The notes under the pieces were generated by a model, which was not told the DNA's origin, did not search any database, and was given only the letters and a program-made list of their open reading frames with translations. The translations under genes were made by a program, and so were the position numbers. 64,000 bases of DNA, taken from the NCBI GenBank assembly GCA_015066395.1, contig SVOL01000001.1:124001-188000 (forward strand). Reading direction: 5' to 3'. This DNA is from Oscillospiraceae bacterium (GTDB lineage: Bacteria; Bacillota; Clostridia; Oscillospirales; Acutalibacteraceae). This document shows, one piece after another, positions 52,232 through 62,915 of the stretch (its first letter is position 1; each line of letters starts with the position of its first letter).

Positions 52232-52864
52232 TTGAAACTGAAGATTTTTAATAAAATAACCATAAAAGGCTGCCTTTTGGCGGCTTTAGGCAGTATGATA
52301 CTGGCTTTCGGACTTTACAATATACACTCGTTTTCCAAAGTGACCGAAGGCGGTATTCTGGGGTTGGAACTGCTTTTCGACCATTGGTTCAATATTTCAC
52401 CCGCAGTTTCCGGATTGATTATGAACGCGGTGTGCTACGCCGTCGGTCTTGCCCTCTTGGGCAGCGATTTTATTGTTTACTCGCTTATATCCGGCGGCGC
52501 GTTTTCGCTGTCTTATGCGATTTTTGAGCTGTTTCCGCCTATTTTCCCCGGGATCGGGAACTATCCGTTGCTTGCCGCTGTTTTAGGTGCCGTATTCGTC
52601 GGCGTCGGTGTCGGTATCAGCGTTCGTTCGGGCGGTGCTCCCGGCGGTGACGATGCTTTAGCCTTAAGCCTTTCAAAAATAAGCCGGCTTAAGATCGAAT
52701 GGATATACTTCATCTTCGACGTAACGGTATTAGGCTTGTCGCTCACCTATATTCCCTTAAAACGCATCCTATTTTCGCTTTTGAGCGTGCTGATCTCCAG
52801 TAAATTGGTCGGGGTAATACAGAGGTTGCAGTTGCCGAAAAGGAAACCTAAACGCAATAAATAA
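52232..52864 (+). CDS. YitT-family membrane protein
   Basis: The 210-residue protein has five or six helices and the YitT mark GGAPGGDDALA near residue 132, plus FSKVTEGGILGLELL. YitT/DUF161 proteins are common in Firmicutes and their transport role is not settled. TTG 52232 is used because CAGGTGA lies six bases upstream and no ATG fits. The usual cytoplasmic DUF2179 domain of longer homologues (about 280 residues) is missing, so this is the short form. Confidence 0.87.
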   Translation: MKLKIFNKITIKGCLLAALGSMILAFGLYNIHSFSKVTEGGILGLELLFDHWFNISPAVSGLIMNAVCYAVGLALLGSDFIVYSLISGGAFSLSYAIFELFPPIFPGIGNYPLLAAVLGAVFVGVGVGISVRSGGAPGGDDALALSLSKISRLKIEWIYFIFDVTVLGLSLTYIPLKRILFSLLSVLISSKLVGVIQRLQLPKRKPKRNK

Positions 52865-52872
52865 ATTAACTC

Positions 52873-52901
52873 TTGCAAAATAAAAAAAGATGTTGTATAA
52901 T
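52873..52901 (+). promoter_or_regulatory. Promoter of the pheST transcript
   Basis: TTGCAA (52873-52878) and TATAAT (52896-52901) are 17 bp apart. Confidence 0.78.
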
Positions 52902-52949
52902 CATTCTAACAAATGATTTCTGCGTTGCAGAACCTCATTAAACGCATTG

Positions 52950-53196
52950 ATGAAGAAAAGTAACCGTTTTCGACCTCAGACAGAGATTTGCACCTTAGGC
53001 TGAAAGTGCATTGAGTGAAAATGCGGCGAAGTTCCCTTCGGAGCGGCGAAATTGAAGTTGCAGTAGGTTTCGACGGATGGCACCGTTAAAGGCAAAAAGA
53101 GTGTTTGCTCTGGTTTTCAGAACAAAAATGTGGGTGGTACCACGGAGTTTGATTTTCAGACTTCGTCCCTTTCAGTAGGGGCGAAGTCTTTTTTTG
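52950..53196 (+). ncRNA. T-box leader (phenylalanine)
   Basis: The leader has the T-box sequence TGGGTGGTACCACGG at 53130-53144 and an intrinsic terminator at 53158-53196 (GACTTCGTCCCT with GGGGCGAAGTC, then seven T). The specifier region reads AGTAGGTTTCGACGG, giving the codon TTC at 53069-53071, which is phenylalanine. Uncharged tRNA-Phe would pair with the specifier and the T-box bulge and prevent termination. This agrees with the two downstream genes. Confidence 0.93.
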
Positions 53197-53230
53197 CCGT
53201 CATTTGTTAAAACGGTTATAGGAGGATAAA

Positions 53231-54250
53231 ATGAAACAGAAATTAGAAGAACTGAAGGTTTTGGCTCTTGCCGCCGTGGCAGAAGCCAAAGACGAAAAGC
53301 AGATCGACGAGATCCGCGTTAAGTACCTCGGCAAAAAGGGTGAACTCACCGCGATTTTAAAGCAGATGGGTTCTCTTTCTCCCGAAGAAAGACCTGTTAT
53401 GGGTCAGCTTGTCAACAGCGCAAAGGCCGAATTGGAGGAGGCTATCGCCAAAGCTTCCAAAAATTTCAAGGAAAAGGCCGCAGAGGAGCGACTGAAGGCA
53501 GAGACTATTGACGTCACCCTGCCCTCAAAGCCTGCCACGGTCGGCAAACTGCATCCGCTCAACACTGTACTTAACGATATGATCGACATTTTCCAGTCGA
53601 TGGGCTTCGACGTTGTTGACGGACCGGAAGTTGAGACCGATTTTTATAATTTTGAGGCGTTGAATGTTCCTGCAGACCATCCCGCACGCGATATGCAGGA
53701 CACATTCTATTTGGCAGAAAATCTGCTCTTAAGAACCCAGACTTCGGCCGCACAGATCCGTACAATGGAAAACAGAAAGCCGCCTATCAAGATCATCTGC
53801 CCCGGACGCGTTTACCGTGCTGATGAAGTCGATGCGACCCATTCTCCCGTCTTCCACCAGATCGAGGGTCTCGTTGTTGACAAAAACATTACAATGTGTG
53901 ATCTTAAAGGTGTTTTGGAACAGTTCGCTCACGAAATTTACGGCAAGGACACCGAGGTAAAATTCCGTCCGTCCTTCTTCCCCTTCACCGAGCCTTCGGT
54001 TGAGGTCGACGTAACCTGCTCCGAATGTAAGGGTAAAGGTTGCCGCGTATGCAAGGGCAGCGGCTGGATCGAGATCTTAGGTGCAGGTATGGTTCATCCA
54101 AGAGTTCTCAAGGCTTGCGGAATCGACCCTGAGGAGTATACGGGTTTTGCATTCGGTATCGGTCTGGACCGTCTTACTACCACACGTTATAAGATCAGCG
54201 ATATTCGATTGTTGTTTGAAAACGATCTTCGCTTCTTGAAGCAGTTTTAA
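53231..54250 (+). CDS. pheS: Phenylalanyl-tRNA synthetase alpha subunit
   Basis: The 339-residue class II subunit has an N-terminal coiled coil (residues 1-85) and the catalytic core: [19 protein letters not shown] (near 105), [25 protein letters not shown] (as [20 protein letters not shown]) and [11 protein letters not shown] near 308. It forms the alpha2-beta2 enzyme with PheT. An inserted cysteine pair set [12 protein letters not shown] may bind zinc. GGAGG lies six bases before the ATG. Confidence 0.97.
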   Translation: MKQKLEELKVLALAAVAEAKDEKQIDEIRVKYLGKKGELTAILKQMGSLSPEERPVMGQLVNSAKAELEEAIAKASKNFKEKAAEERLKAETIDVTLPSKPATVGKLHPLNTVLNDMIDIFQSMGFDVVDGPEVETDFYNFEALNVPADHPARDMQDTFYLAENLLLRTQTSAAQIRTMENRKPPIKIICPGRVYRADEVDATHSPVFHQIEGLVVDKNITMCDLKGVLEQFAHEIYGKDTEVKFRPSFFPFTEPSVEVDVTCSECKGKGCRVCKGSGWIEILGAGMVHPRVLKACGIDPEEYTGFAFGIGLDRLTTTRYKISDIRLLFENDLRFLKQF

Positions 54251-54264
54251 AGGAGGGGAACGAA

Positions 54265-56661
54265 ATGAAAGTAAGTTTAAGCTGGCTTAAAAAATACGTT
54301 GATATTTGTGTTCCCGTCGAGGAACTGTGCGACAAAATGGTTATGGCAGGCTTTGAGGTAGAAGAGATCGTAAACCTCGGCGAAAATATGAAAAACGTCG
54401 TTGTCGGTAAGGTCGTTAAAATGGAGCGTCATCCTGACTCCGACCACATGTTCATCTGCCAGATCGATTGTGGACAAGATGAGCTTGTACAGATAGTCAC
54501 AGGTGCTCAGAACGTTAATGAGGGTGACCTCGTTCCTGCCGCTCTGCACGATTCCTATCTGCCGAACGGTATGCACATCAAAAAAGGCAAGCTTCGCGGT
54601 GTGCCGTCAAACGGTATGCTCTGTTCCGGTGAAGAACTTTGCCTGACCGAGGCCGATTATCCCGGTGCATCTGTTTACGGAATTATGATCTTAAAGCCCG
54701 ATGCAGGTGTTCCCGGCACCGATATGAAAGAGGTTTTGGGATTAGAAGATTACATCATTGACTTTAAGATCACCGCTAACCGCCCCGACTGTCAAAGCGT
54801 TTTGGGTATTGCCCGCGAAGCCGCAGTCGTTCTCGGCAAGGAATTCTTGGAGCCTAAGCCTTGTTATAAAGAGGTCGGCGAGGATATTTCCGACTATATT
54901 ACGGTTGAAAATCGCAATTTGGAACTTTGTCCGCGTTATCATGGCAGAATTATAAAGAATGTCAAGATCGGCGAGTCGCCCGAATGGATGAAGCAATGTC
55001 TTATCGCCGCAGGTATGAGACCTATCAGCAATATAGTTGATATTACAAACTTTGTAATGCTCGAGACCGGTCAGCCGATGCACGCTTTTGACCTTCGCGA
55101 CGTCGCTGAGCATAAGATCATCGTAAGAAACGCCGAAGAAGGCGAAAAGATCACTACTCTCGACGAAAAAGAGCACGAGTTGAGCCCTGAAATGCTGGTC
55201 ATCGCCGACGGTAAAGAGCCTTCGTGTCTTGCCGGTATTATGGGAGGACTCAACAGCGAGATCAAGGACGATACGACTACGATCTTCCTTGAGTGTGCCA
55301 AATTCCGCCGTGACAGCGTCAGAAAAACTGCTCGCAAACTCGGTGTCCGTACCGAATCCAGCGGTCGTTTTGAGCGCGGTGTAGACATTATCACCGTAAA
55401 ATACGCTATGGACCGTGCTTTACAGCTTATTGAAGAGCTGGGAGCAGGTGAAGTCGTAAGCGGTGAGGTCGACCTTAACGCCGGATTGCCCGAAAAGCGT
55501 GATTTAAAGGTCGCGGTCGACGATGTAAATGCACTTTTAGGTCTTACTATCCCTGCTGAGCGTATGGTTGAGATCCTTAACTCCTTGCAGATCGACACCG
55601 TGCTTAACAACGGTGTGCTCGAGTGCAAGGTTCCGTCCTTCCGTGACGATGTTGAGGGCAGAGCCGATATCGCCGAAGAGGTTATGCGAATTTTCGGCTA
55701 TGACCACATCATCGGCAGCACTATGAAAGGCTCGATCGTCCGCGGCAGAAAACTGCCCGAAAGAATCAAGGCCGACGGTATCAAGGCACAGTTGCTCTCG
55801 AACGGCTTTAACGAGATCACCACCTATTCCTTTATCGGAAGCAAAGCTATTGATGCTCTTCGTTTGACCGATGACGATGCACGCCGTAACGCCGTTACTA
55901 TTCTCAACCCCTTGGGTGATGAGTATTCAACAATGCGTACTCAGTTGACCACAAGTATGCTGACTGTACTCGGCACCAACTATTCGAGAAAGAACGCCGA
56001 TGCAAAGCTCTTTGAGTTGAGCAAGGTATTCATTCCTAAGGCTCTTCCGGTATCCGAACAGCCGTTGGAGGTTCCTGCACTCATTTTGGGTATGTACGGT
56101 GCAGAAGTCGATTTCTTCGCTTTGAAGGGAATCGTTGAACTCATCGTTTCGAGCTTTACCAACCGTCCTTACACAGTTGAGGTGGCAAATGAACCTTATC
56201 TCCATCCCGGCCGTAGTGCCGTTATGAAGTTGGGTAACGATACCGTCGCTACTTTCGGTGAGGTACACCCTGCCGTTGCCGCAGATTACGGCATCGACGA
56301 CCGTTGCTACATTGCCGAGATCGCAATAGATAAACTTTACACGTTGGAGACACCAAGGGTTACCTACAAGCCGTTGCCCAAGTTCCCTGCTGTTGAGCGC
56401 GATTTGGCACTCATCTGTGACATCGACACTCCTGCCGGTGCGCTTGATAAGGCTATCCGCGACGGTGCAGGCAGGCTGTGCGAAAAGGTCGAGTTGTTTG
56501 ACATCTACACAGGCTCGCAGATCGCCGAAGGCAAGAAGAGTATGGCTTACAGAGTAACTCTTCGCTCGGCCGAATCGACCTTAAACGATGAAATGATCGA
56601 CAACGCGGTTTCTAAGATCATGAAGAAACTCGCAGCTGTCGGTGCCGCTTTGAGAATGTAA
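54265..56661 (+). CDS. pheT: Phenylalanyl-tRNA synthetase beta subunit
   Basis: The 798-residue subunit is full length: an OB-fold tRNA-binding domain at the N-terminus (VGKVVKMERHPDSDHM), the B3/B4 editing domain (TANRPDCQSVLGIARE), B5, a degenerate class II domain and the C-terminal anticodon-binding fold. It edits Tyr-tRNA-Phe. It starts 14 bases after pheS with AGGAGGGG as ribosome binding site. Confidence 0.97.
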   Translation: MKVSLSWLKKYVDICVPVEELCDKMVMAGFEVEEIVNLGENMKNVVVGKVVKMERHPDSDHMFICQIDCGQDELVQIVTGAQNVNEGDLVPAALHDSYLPNGMHIKKGKLRGVPSNGMLCSGEELCLTEADYPGASVYGIMILKPDAGVPGTDMKEVLGLEDYIIDFKITANRPDCQSVLGIAREAAVVLGKEFLEPKPCYKEVGEDISDYITVENRNLELCPRYHGRIIKNVKIGESPEWMKQCLIAAGMRPISNIVDITNFVMLETGQPMHAFDLRDVAEHKIIVRNAEEGEKITTLDEKEHELSPEMLVIADGKEPSCLAGIMGGLNSEIKDDTTTIFLECAKFRRDSVRKTARKLGVRTESSGRFERGVDIITVKYAMDRALQLIEELGAGEVVSGEVDLNAGLPEKRDLKVAVDDVNALLGLTIPAERMVEILNSLQIDTVLNNGVLECKVPSFRDDVEGRADIAEEVMRIFGYDHIIGSTMKGSIVRGRKLPERIKADGIKAQLLSNGFNEITTYSFIGSKAIDALRLTDDDARRNAVTILNPLGDEYSTMRTQLTTSMLTVLGTNYSRKNADAKLFELSKVFIPKALPVSEQPLEVPALILGMYGAEVDFFALKGIVELIVSSFTNRPYTVEVANEPYLHPGRSAVMKLGNDTVATFGEVHPAVAADYGIDDRCYIAEIAIDKLYTLETPRVTYKPLPKFPAVERDLALICDIDTPAGALDKAIRDGAGRLCEKVELFDIYTGSQIAEGKKSMAYRVTLRSAESTLNDEMIDNAVSKIMKKLAAVGAALRM

Positions 56662-56670
56662 ATTACAGTA

Positions 56671-56726
56671 AAAGAGATGCCTCGCGGCAGACTTCGTGAA
56701 AAAGTCTCCCGAGGCATCTCTTTTTG
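56671..56726 (+). terminator. Terminator after pheT
   Basis: AAAGAGATGCCTCG pairs with CGAGGCATCTCTTT around a roughly 27-nt loop that has its own AGACTT/AAGTCT hairpin; TT follows. Confidence 0.85.
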
Positions 56727-56739
56727 TTTTAAATACAGT

Positions 56740-56770
56740 AAAACACGGCACTCGAACGAGTGCCGTGTTG
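56740..56770 (-). terminator. Terminator after fba
   Basis: AACACGGCACTCG pairs with CGAGTGCCGTGTT. It lies 17 bases past the fba stop on the minus strand, with TTTTAC after it on that strand. Confidence 0.82.
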
Positions 56771-56786
56771 CTGTTTAAAAGTTCGA

Positions 56787-57650
56787 TTAAGCCTTGCCGA
56801 CCGAACCGAAGAGTTCCATCTTTTCTTTAACGGTAGCCTTGATAGCCTCAAAGCCGGGAGCGAGTAACTTTCTGGGGTCGAAGCCCTTACCCTGAAGATC
56901 CTTACCTGCCTCAATATATTCTCTGGTTGCGGCGGCAAATGCCAACTGGCATTCGGTGTTAACATTGATCTTGGAAACACCCAAAGAAATTGCCTTGGCG
57001 ATCATATCGGCAGGGATGCCTGTACCGCCGTGGAGAACAAGCGGCATATCGCCTGTAAGCTGCTGAATAGCATCGAGAGTCTCGAAGCTCAAGCCTGCCC
57101 AGTTTGCAGGATACTTGCCGTGAATGTTACCGATACCTGCAGCCAGCATTGTAACGCCCAGATCAGCAATCATCTTGCACTCGTTAGGATCAGCACATTC
57201 GCCTGCACCGACAACGCCATCTTCCTCGCCGCCGATAGAACCGACTTCAGCCTCCAAAGAAAGACCCTTTTCCTCACAAATAGCAACCAATTCCTTGGTC
57301 TTTTCGATATTTTCCTCAATAGGATAATGCGAACCGTCAAACATTACAGACGAGAAGCCTGCTTCGATGCACTTCTTAGCACCTTCGTAAGAACCGTGGT
57401 CAAGATGGAGTGCTACGGGAACGGTAATGCCAAGCTCGTTGATCATACCGTTTACCATTCCAACAACAGTGGTATAACCGCACATATACTTACCTGCACC
57501 CTCGGAAACACCGAGAATAACGGGAGACTTCAGCTCTTCTGCAGTAAGAAGAATAGCCTTTGTCCACTCAAGATTGTTGATGTTGAACTGACCGACTGCA
57601 TACTTGCCGGCCTTAGCCTTAGTTAACATTTCTTTTGCTGATACTAACAT
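56787..57650 (-). CDS. fba: Class II fructose-bisphosphate aldolase
   Basis: The 287-residue zinc aldolase splits fructose 1,6-bisphosphate. It shows GQFNINNLEW, the zinc ligands in LHLDHGS near residue 82, GSIGGEEDG, and LHGGTGIP near residue 207. Gluconeogenic and glycolytic use both occur. The ATG follows a GAGGAAG site. It has a promoter within the gap after glyA, so it can be made separately. Confidence 0.95.
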   Translation of the reverse strand: MLVSAKEMLTKAKAGKYAVGQFNINNLEWTKAILLTAEELKSPVILGVSEGAGKYMCGYTTVVGMVNGMINELGITVPVALHLDHGSYEGAKKCIEAGFSSVMFDGSHYPIEENIEKTKELVAICEEKGLSLEAEVGSIGGEEDGVVGAGECADPNECKMIADLGVTMLAAGIGNIHGKYPANWAGLSFETLDAIQQLTGDMPLVLHGGTGIPADMIAKAISLGVSKINVNTECQLAFAAATREYIEAGKDLQGKGFDPRKLLAPGFEAIKATVKEKMELFGSVGKA

Positions 57651-57680
57651 TTTTACTTCCTCCGAACTTTATTTAAAGAT

Positions 57681-57709
57681 AGTTTAAACCGAAATGAATG
57701 TAAAATCAA
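57681..57709 (-). promoter_or_regulatory. Promoter of fba
   Basis: On the minus strand TTGATT (57709-57704) and TAAACT (57686-57681) are 17 bp apart, in the 65-bp gap after glyA. Confidence 0.65.
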
Positions 57710-57715
57710 GCCAAA

Positions 57716-58969
57716 TCATCTGTAAAGCGGGTATTTTTCGCAAATGGCGGCAACCGATGCCTTTATCTCGTCACGTTTTGCATCAAAATCCTTAACACAA
57801 AGAGCGATCAGGCGACCGATCTCGGTAAAATCCTCTTCCTTAAGACCGCGAGTGGTTGCGGCAGGAGCGCCGAGACGAACACCGCTTGTAACAAACGGCT
57901 TTTCGGGGTCATTGGGAATTGCATTCTTATTAGCGGTAATGTTGACCTCGTCGAGTCTGTGCTCCAACTCTTTACCGGTAACACCTGTGCCGCGAAGGTC
58001 CAAAAGACAGAGATGGTTATCCGTTCCGTCGGAAACAAGGTTGATTCCGTTTTCTTTAAGCGACTCTGCCAAAGCAGCAGCATTCTTTACGATCTGCTGC
58101 TGATAAACTTTAAATTCATCAGTCAATGCTTCGCCGAAACAAACAGCCTTGCCTGCGATAACATGCATCAAAGGTCCGCCCTGGTTACCCGGGAAAACAG
58201 CCTTGTTGATAGCTTTGTAAATTTCTTCATCATTGCAAAGGATAAGTCCGCCTCTGGGTCCGCGAAGAGTTTTGTGAGTAGTTGTGGTAACTATGTCGGC
58301 GTACTCTACGGGATTCTGGTGCAATCCCGCGGCGACAAGACCTGCGATATGAGCCATATCGACCATAAAGAGAGCACCGACCTCTTTTGCGATCTCGGCG
58401 ATCACGTCAAACTTGATTTCTCTGGCATAAGCCGAAGCACCTGCAACGATAAGCTTAGGTGAGCACTCTTTTGCGATCTTTCTCATCTCGTCGTAATCAA
58501 TAAAACCGTCTTCACCAACGCCGTAAGGCACAAAGTTATAGAACTTGCCCGAGCTGTTGACCGGTGAGCCGTGAGTAAGATGTCCGCCGTGAGCAAGGTT
58601 CATACCCATAACGGTATCGCCATGCTCCAAAACCGCCAAATATACAGCCTGATTAGCCTGAGCGCCCGAATGCGGCTGAACGTTGGCAAATTTGGCACCG
58701 AACAACTCACAGGCACGGCTTCTTGCAATGTCCTCGACAATATCAACATACTGGCAACCGCCGTAGTAACGCTTGCCGGGATAGCCCTCTGCATATTTGT
58801 TTGTGAGCACCGAACCCATTGCAGCCATAACTGCAGGCGAAACAAAGTTTTCGGAAGCGATAAGCTCAATATTACTCTGCTGACGTCCGAGTTCCAGAGC
58901 CATTGCTTCGCCGACTTCTTTGTCGGCGGCTTTAACAAAACCAACCGTATCTAAAATGTTTCCGTACAT
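57716..58969 (-). CDS. glyA: Serine hydroxymethyltransferase
   Basis: The 417-residue PLP enzyme makes glycine and methylene-THF from serine. It shows [30 protein letters not shown], and the PLP lysine in [15 protein letters not shown] near residue 229. It supplies methylene-THF for ThyX elsewhere in the window. GGAGG lies eight bases before the ATG. Confidence 0.97.
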   Translation of the reverse strand: MYGNILDTVGFVKAADKEVGEAMALELGRQQSNIELIASENFVSPAVMAAMGSVLTNKYAEGYPGKRYYGGCQYVDIVEDIARSRACELFGAKFANVQPHSGAQANQAVYLAVLEHGDTVMGMNLAHGGHLTHGSPVNSSGKFYNFVPYGVGEDGFIDYDEMRKIAKECSPKLIVAGASAYAREIKFDVIAEIAKEVGALFMVDMAHIAGLVAAGLHQNPVEYADIVTTTTHKTLRGPRGGLILCNDEEIYKAINKAVFPGNQGGPLMHVIAGKAVCFGEALTDEFKVYQQQIVKNAAALAESLKENGINLVSDGTDNHLCLLDLRGTGVTGKELEHRLDEVNITANKNAIPNDPEKPFVTSGVRLGAPAATTRGLKEEDFTEIGRLIALCVKDFDAKRDEIKASVAAICEKYPLYR

Positions 58970-59010
58970 ATATTTTTCCTCCGATTTTATTTTAAAAATT
59001 CATGTTTACA

Positions 59011-59039
59011 AGTATACAACAAAAACCGCTTTAAATCAA
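59011..59039 (-). promoter_or_regulatory. Promoter of glyA
   Basis: On the minus strand TTGATT (59039-59034) and TATACT (59016-59011) are 17 bp apart. Confidence 0.72.
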
Positions 59040-59102
59040 CAAAATTATTTATAAATTTTTATTTAATATTGTAAGAAAACTGTTTTAATTTTATTCCGGA
59101 TG

Positions 59103-59111
59103 TGGTAAAAT
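59103..59111 (+). promoter_or_regulatory. Probable extended -10 promoter of secA
   Basis: TGGTAAAAT forms an extended -10 box about 65 bases ahead of secA. The -35 hexamer 17 bp upstream is TTTTAA, a weak match. Confidence 0.45.
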
Positions 59112-59175
59112 AACAATGTATATGTAAAAGATTACCTTTTATGGGTTTTATATTGATTGCTTTAAGGAGAAAAAA

Positions 59176-61902
59176 ATGGGTTTATTACAAAAGCTTTTCG
59201 GAAATTACAGTGAAAAGGAAATCAAACGTATTATGCCGCTGCAAAAGGCGGTGTTGGATTTAGAATCTAAATACTCTGCATTTTCGGATGACGAACTTCG
59301 AGGTATGACCGAGAAATTCAAAGCTCAGGTCAAAGAAGGCGTGCCGCTGGACTCCTTGTTGCCCGATGCCTTTGCCGTTTGCCGTGAGGCCGGTTGGCGA
59401 GTATTGTCGATGAAGCACTTTCCTGTTCAGATCTTGGGTGGTATCATTCTTCATCAGGGTCGAATCAGCGAAATGCGTACAGGTGAGGGTAAGACCTTGG
59501 TCGCTACTCTCCCTGCCTACTTAAACGCACTGTCGGGCAAGGGCGTTCACATTGTTACAGTCAACGACTATCTTGCACGCAGAGACAGTGAGTGGATGGG
59601 CAAGATCTATAACTTCTTAGGACTGACAGTCGGCCTTGTTGTTCCCGGTATGGATAACGATGCTAAAAAGGCTGCCTATGAAGCCGACATCACCTACTGC
59701 ACCAACAACGAATTGGGCTTTGACTATCTCCGCGACAATATGGTCATCTACAAGGAACAACGTGTGCAGAGAGGTCACAACTTCGCTATAGTCGATGAGG
59801 TCGACTCGATCCTTATCGACGAAGCGAGAACTCCGCTTATAATTTCGGGCAGAGGTGACAAGTCCTCTGACCTTTACATTTCCGCAAATAAGTTTGCAAA
59901 GGGTCTTAAATGCGACCGCATCCGTGAGACCGACGACAAAAAGACCGACGAGGAACAGCATTTTGACGGCGATTACGTTGTCGACGAAAAGGCCAAGACC
60001 TGTACTCTTACTCCCAACGGTGTTGCCAAGGCTGAAGCTTTCTTCAATTTGGAAAACCTCAACGATCCCGAAAATTCTACCATCTCACATCACATCCGTC
60101 AGGCTATCCGCGCTCACGGAATTATGCGACGCGATGTTGACTACATTGTAAAAGACGGCGAAGTACTTATCATTGATGAATTTACGGGACGTATTATGTA
60201 CGGCCGCCGTTATAACGAAGGTCTGCACCAGGCTATTGAAGCCAAAGAAGGTGTCAAGGTCGCCCACGAATCAAAAACTCTTGCCACCATCACCTTCCAG
60301 AACTATTTCCGTCTTTACTCGAAGCTGTCGGGTATGACGGGTACCGCTATGACCGAGGAGCAGGAATTCAAGACCATTTACGGACTTGACGTCATCGAGA
60401 TCCCTACTAACAAACCCGTTGTCCGTGAGGATATGACCGACGTTGTTTACAAGGCCGAAAAGGCCAAGTTCAACGCGGTTATTGAAAACATCATTGAATG
60501 CCATAAAAAGGGTCAACCCGTGCTGGTCGGTACTATTTCGATTGAAAAATCCGAGCTTTTGAGTGCAATGCTTAAGCGCCACGGTATAAAGCACAACGTT
60601 CTTAACGCCAAATACCACGACAAGGAAGCCGAGATAATCGCCCAGGCGGGTAAATTCGGCGCTGTCACCATCGCCACCAATATGGCAGGTCGAGGAACCG
60701 ATATTATGCTCGGCGGTAATGCGGAATACTTGGCAAAATCGGAACTTAGAAAGTTAGGCTACTCAGAAGAACTGATCTCAGAGGCTACCGGCTTTGCCGA
60801 CACCGACGATGCTGATATTTTAAAGGCCCGTGCAGAGTTTAAAACCTTTAACGAGCAATACAAAGCCGAGATAGCACCTGAAGCTGAAAAGGTAAGAAAT
60901 GCAGGCGGTCTCTTCATCATCGGTACGGAACGACACGAATCGAGACGTATCGACAACCAGCTCCGCGGCCGTTCAGGCCGTCAGGGTGACCCCGGTTGCA
61001 GCCGATTCTTCATCTCTTTGGAAGACGACCTTATGCGACTCTTTGGCGGCGAGCGAGTATACAATATGATGAGCGTTCTCAACGTCGACGAAAATATGCC
61101 TATTGAGGTCAGCCTGCTTGCACGTTCTATCGAAGGAGCTCAGCAGAGGATCGAATCACGCAACTTCGCAATCCGTAAGAGCGTTCTTGACTATGACGAC
61201 GTTATGAACCGTCAGCGTGAGTTGATCTACACTCAGCGTAACCGCGTTCTTGACGGTGAGGATATTAAAGATACCGTCTGGAAGATGGTTGAGGACACCG
61301 TTGACTCAACTGTGAACCTCTATCTCACCGACGATATTCCCGACGATTGGAATTTGGACGGTCTTCGCAACCACCTTTTAGGTTGGCTTTTAAATGAAGA
61401 CGACCTTAAATTCACAACCGATGAACTTAACACGCTTGACCGCAAAGCGGTTGCAGATATTATCAAGGATAAAGCCGAAAGCATCTACTCCGCAAAGGAA
61501 GAAGAGTTTGGCTCTGAGATGATGCGTGAAGTCGAGCGAGTAATGCTCCTCCGCAGTGTTGACACCCATTGGATGGACCATATCGATGCAATGGATGACC
61601 TCCGTCAGGGCATCGGTCTTCGTGCCTACGGTCAGCATGACCCTGTTGTAGCATACAGAAACGAAAGCTATGATATGTTCAATGCGATGACCGAGTCTAT
61701 CCGCGAGGACACCACCAAAATGGTGCTCAATGTCCGTATCCGCAGAAAAGATGAGGAAATAAAGCGCGAAAAGGTTGCCGAAGAAGAAACCGGCGTAAAG
61801 AACACCACCGTAAGAGGTAAAGGTGTTGTAAGCAAAAATTCTCTGTGTCCTTGCGGAAGCGGTTTGAAATACAAACGTTGCTGTGGTAAGGGTATGGATT
61901 GA
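59176..61902 (+). CDS. secA: Preprotein translocase ATPase SecA
   Basis: The 908-residue motor has the Walker A RTGEGKTL near residue 103, [19 protein letters not shown], the second RecA-fold with [14 protein letters not shown] and [10 protein letters not shown], and the C-terminal zinc tail [13 protein letters not shown], the SecB- or ribosome-binding finger. It drives post-translational export through SecYEG; the unusual SecE is in the same window. The ATG has AAGGAG eight bases upstream. Confidence 0.97.
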   Translation: MGLLQKLFGNYSEKEIKRIMPLQKAVLDLESKYSAFSDDELRGMTEKFKAQVKEGVPLDSLLPDAFAVCREAGWRVLSMKHFPVQILGGIILHQGRISEMRTGEGKTLVATLPAYLNALSGKGVHIVTVNDYLARRDSEWMGKIYNFLGLTVGLVVPGMDNDAKKAAYEADITYCTNNELGFDYLRDNMVIYKEQRVQRGHNFAIVDEVDSILIDEARTPLIISGRGDKSSDLYISANKFAKGLKCDRIRETDDKKTDEEQHFDGDYVVDEKAKTCTLTPNGVAKAEAFFNLENLNDPENSTISHHIRQAIRAHGIMRRDVDYIVKDGEVLIIDEFTGRIMYGRRYNEGLHQAIEAKEGVKVAHESKTLATITFQNYFRLYSKLSGMTGTAMTEEQEFKTIYGLDVIEIPTNKPVVREDMTDVVYKAEKAKFNAVIENIIECHKKGQPVLVGTISIEKSELLSAMLKRHGIKHNVLNAKYHDKEAEIIAQAGKFGAVTIATNMAGRGTDIMLGGNAEYLAKSELRKLGYSEELISEATGFADTDDADILKARAEFKTFNEQYKAEIAPEAEKVRNAGGLFIIGTERHESRRIDNQLRGRSGRQGDPGCSRFFISLEDDLMRLFGGERVYNMMSVLNVDENMPIEVSLLARSIEGAQQRIESRNFAIRKSVLDYDDVMNRQRELIYTQRNRVLDGEDIKDTVWKMVEDTVDSTVNLYLTDDIPDDWNLDGLRNHLLGWLLNEDDLKFTTDELNTLDRKAVADIIKDKAESIYSAKEEEFGSEMMREVERVMLLRSVDTHWMDHIDAMDDLRQGIGLRAYGQHDPVVAYRNESYDMFNAMTESIREDTTKMVLNVRIRRKDEEIKREKVAEEETGVKNTTVRGKGVVSKNSLCPCGSGLKYKRCCGKGMD

Positions 61903-61928
61903 TATTGAACTTAAAGGAGAGAAAATTT

Positions 61929-62912
61929 ATGAAAAACGGCGAATTTTGGTATGATACAGACGGGAATATTATCCACGCTCACGGCGGTTGGATATTAAAG
62001 GTCGATGACTACTATTATTGGTACGGTGAAAACCGCAGTGACGACATCTACGTTTCCTGCTACCGAACCAAAGATTTCAAAACCTTCGAGTTCAGAAACC
62101 ACGTTCTCACATCAAGAAGTGAAGCCAAAAAAACCTATGTTGAGAACGCAAACTTAAAACTCTTCACTCCTTTAAGTGATTTGGGCGAGTTCACCCGCGG
62201 CGGTTTGAAACGCGTTATAAACGAAGAAAAACTGCTTATAAATGTTGAAAGACCGAAGGTGCTCTACTGCGAAAAGACCGGCAAATACGTTATGTGGATG
62301 CACTACGAAAACGGTCTTAACTACAACGACGCCGCCTGTGCGGTTGCTTCCTGCGATACTCCCGACGGTGATTTCGTTTACCACGGCAGTTTCAGACCTT
62401 TCGGCAATATGTCGCGCGATTGCACCGTATATAAAGAAAACGGTGAAGTGTACTTTGCTTCAGCTTCAAGAGATAACAAGGACCTTTACGTATACCGTAT
62501 GACCGAAGACCTCATGAGTGTCGACAAGGTCGTAAACGTCCTTTATCAAAACCAGTCGAGAGAGGCTCCCGCGTTCTTTAAAAAGGACGACAGAACCTTC
62601 CTCATCTCCTCTGCCTGCAGTGGTTGGAGACCGAATCAAGGTTGCTACGCTTATGCAAAAGACGGCATCGAAGGCAGATGGTCGCTCCTTTCAAATTTCG
62701 GTGACGAACTGACCTTCAGAAGCCAGTCGTCCTTCATTCTTCCCGTAGAGAATAACGGAGAGACAGAATATTACTACTTCGGCGACCGCTGGGGTACTAC
62801 GAGCGACGAGTATTTCACCTCTACATACGTTGTTTTAAAAATTCAGTTTGACGAAAACGGCAACCCGTTTATCGAGTTCTCCGACGAGGCTCAGTTGCCG
62901 ACAATAGGTTAA
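61929..62912 (+). CDS. Glycoside hydrolase family 43-like protein
   Basis: The 327-residue protein has the five-blade propeller opening of GH43-type enzymes: IIHAHGGWILKVDDYYYWYGE near residue 11 (as IIHAHGGWILKV, DDYYYWYGE), then ERPKVLYCEKTGKYVMWMHYE and SREAPAFFKKDDRTFLISS. These positions match the GH43 exo-galactanase-like group. There is no signal peptide, so it would act inside the cell on imported oligosaccharides. ATG 61929 has AAAGGAG seven or eight bases upstream. It lies 26 bases after secA without a terminator, an odd neighbour for the export motor. Confidence 0.85.
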   Translation: MKNGEFWYDTDGNIIHAHGGWILKVDDYYYWYGENRSDDIYVSCYRTKDFKTFEFRNHVLTSRSEAKKTYVENANLKLFTPLSDLGEFTRGGLKRVINEEKLLINVERPKVLYCEKTGKYVMWMHYENGLNYNDAACAVASCDTPDGDFVYHGSFRPFGNMSRDCTVYKENGEVYFASASRDNKDLYVYRMTEDLMSVDKVVNVLYQNQSREAPAFFKKDDRTFLISSACSGWRPNQGCYAYAKDGIEGRWSLLSNFGDELTFRSQSSFILPVENNGETEYYYFGDRWGTTSDEYFTSTYVVLKIQFDENGNPFIEFSDEAQLPTIG

Positions 62913-62915
62913 ACC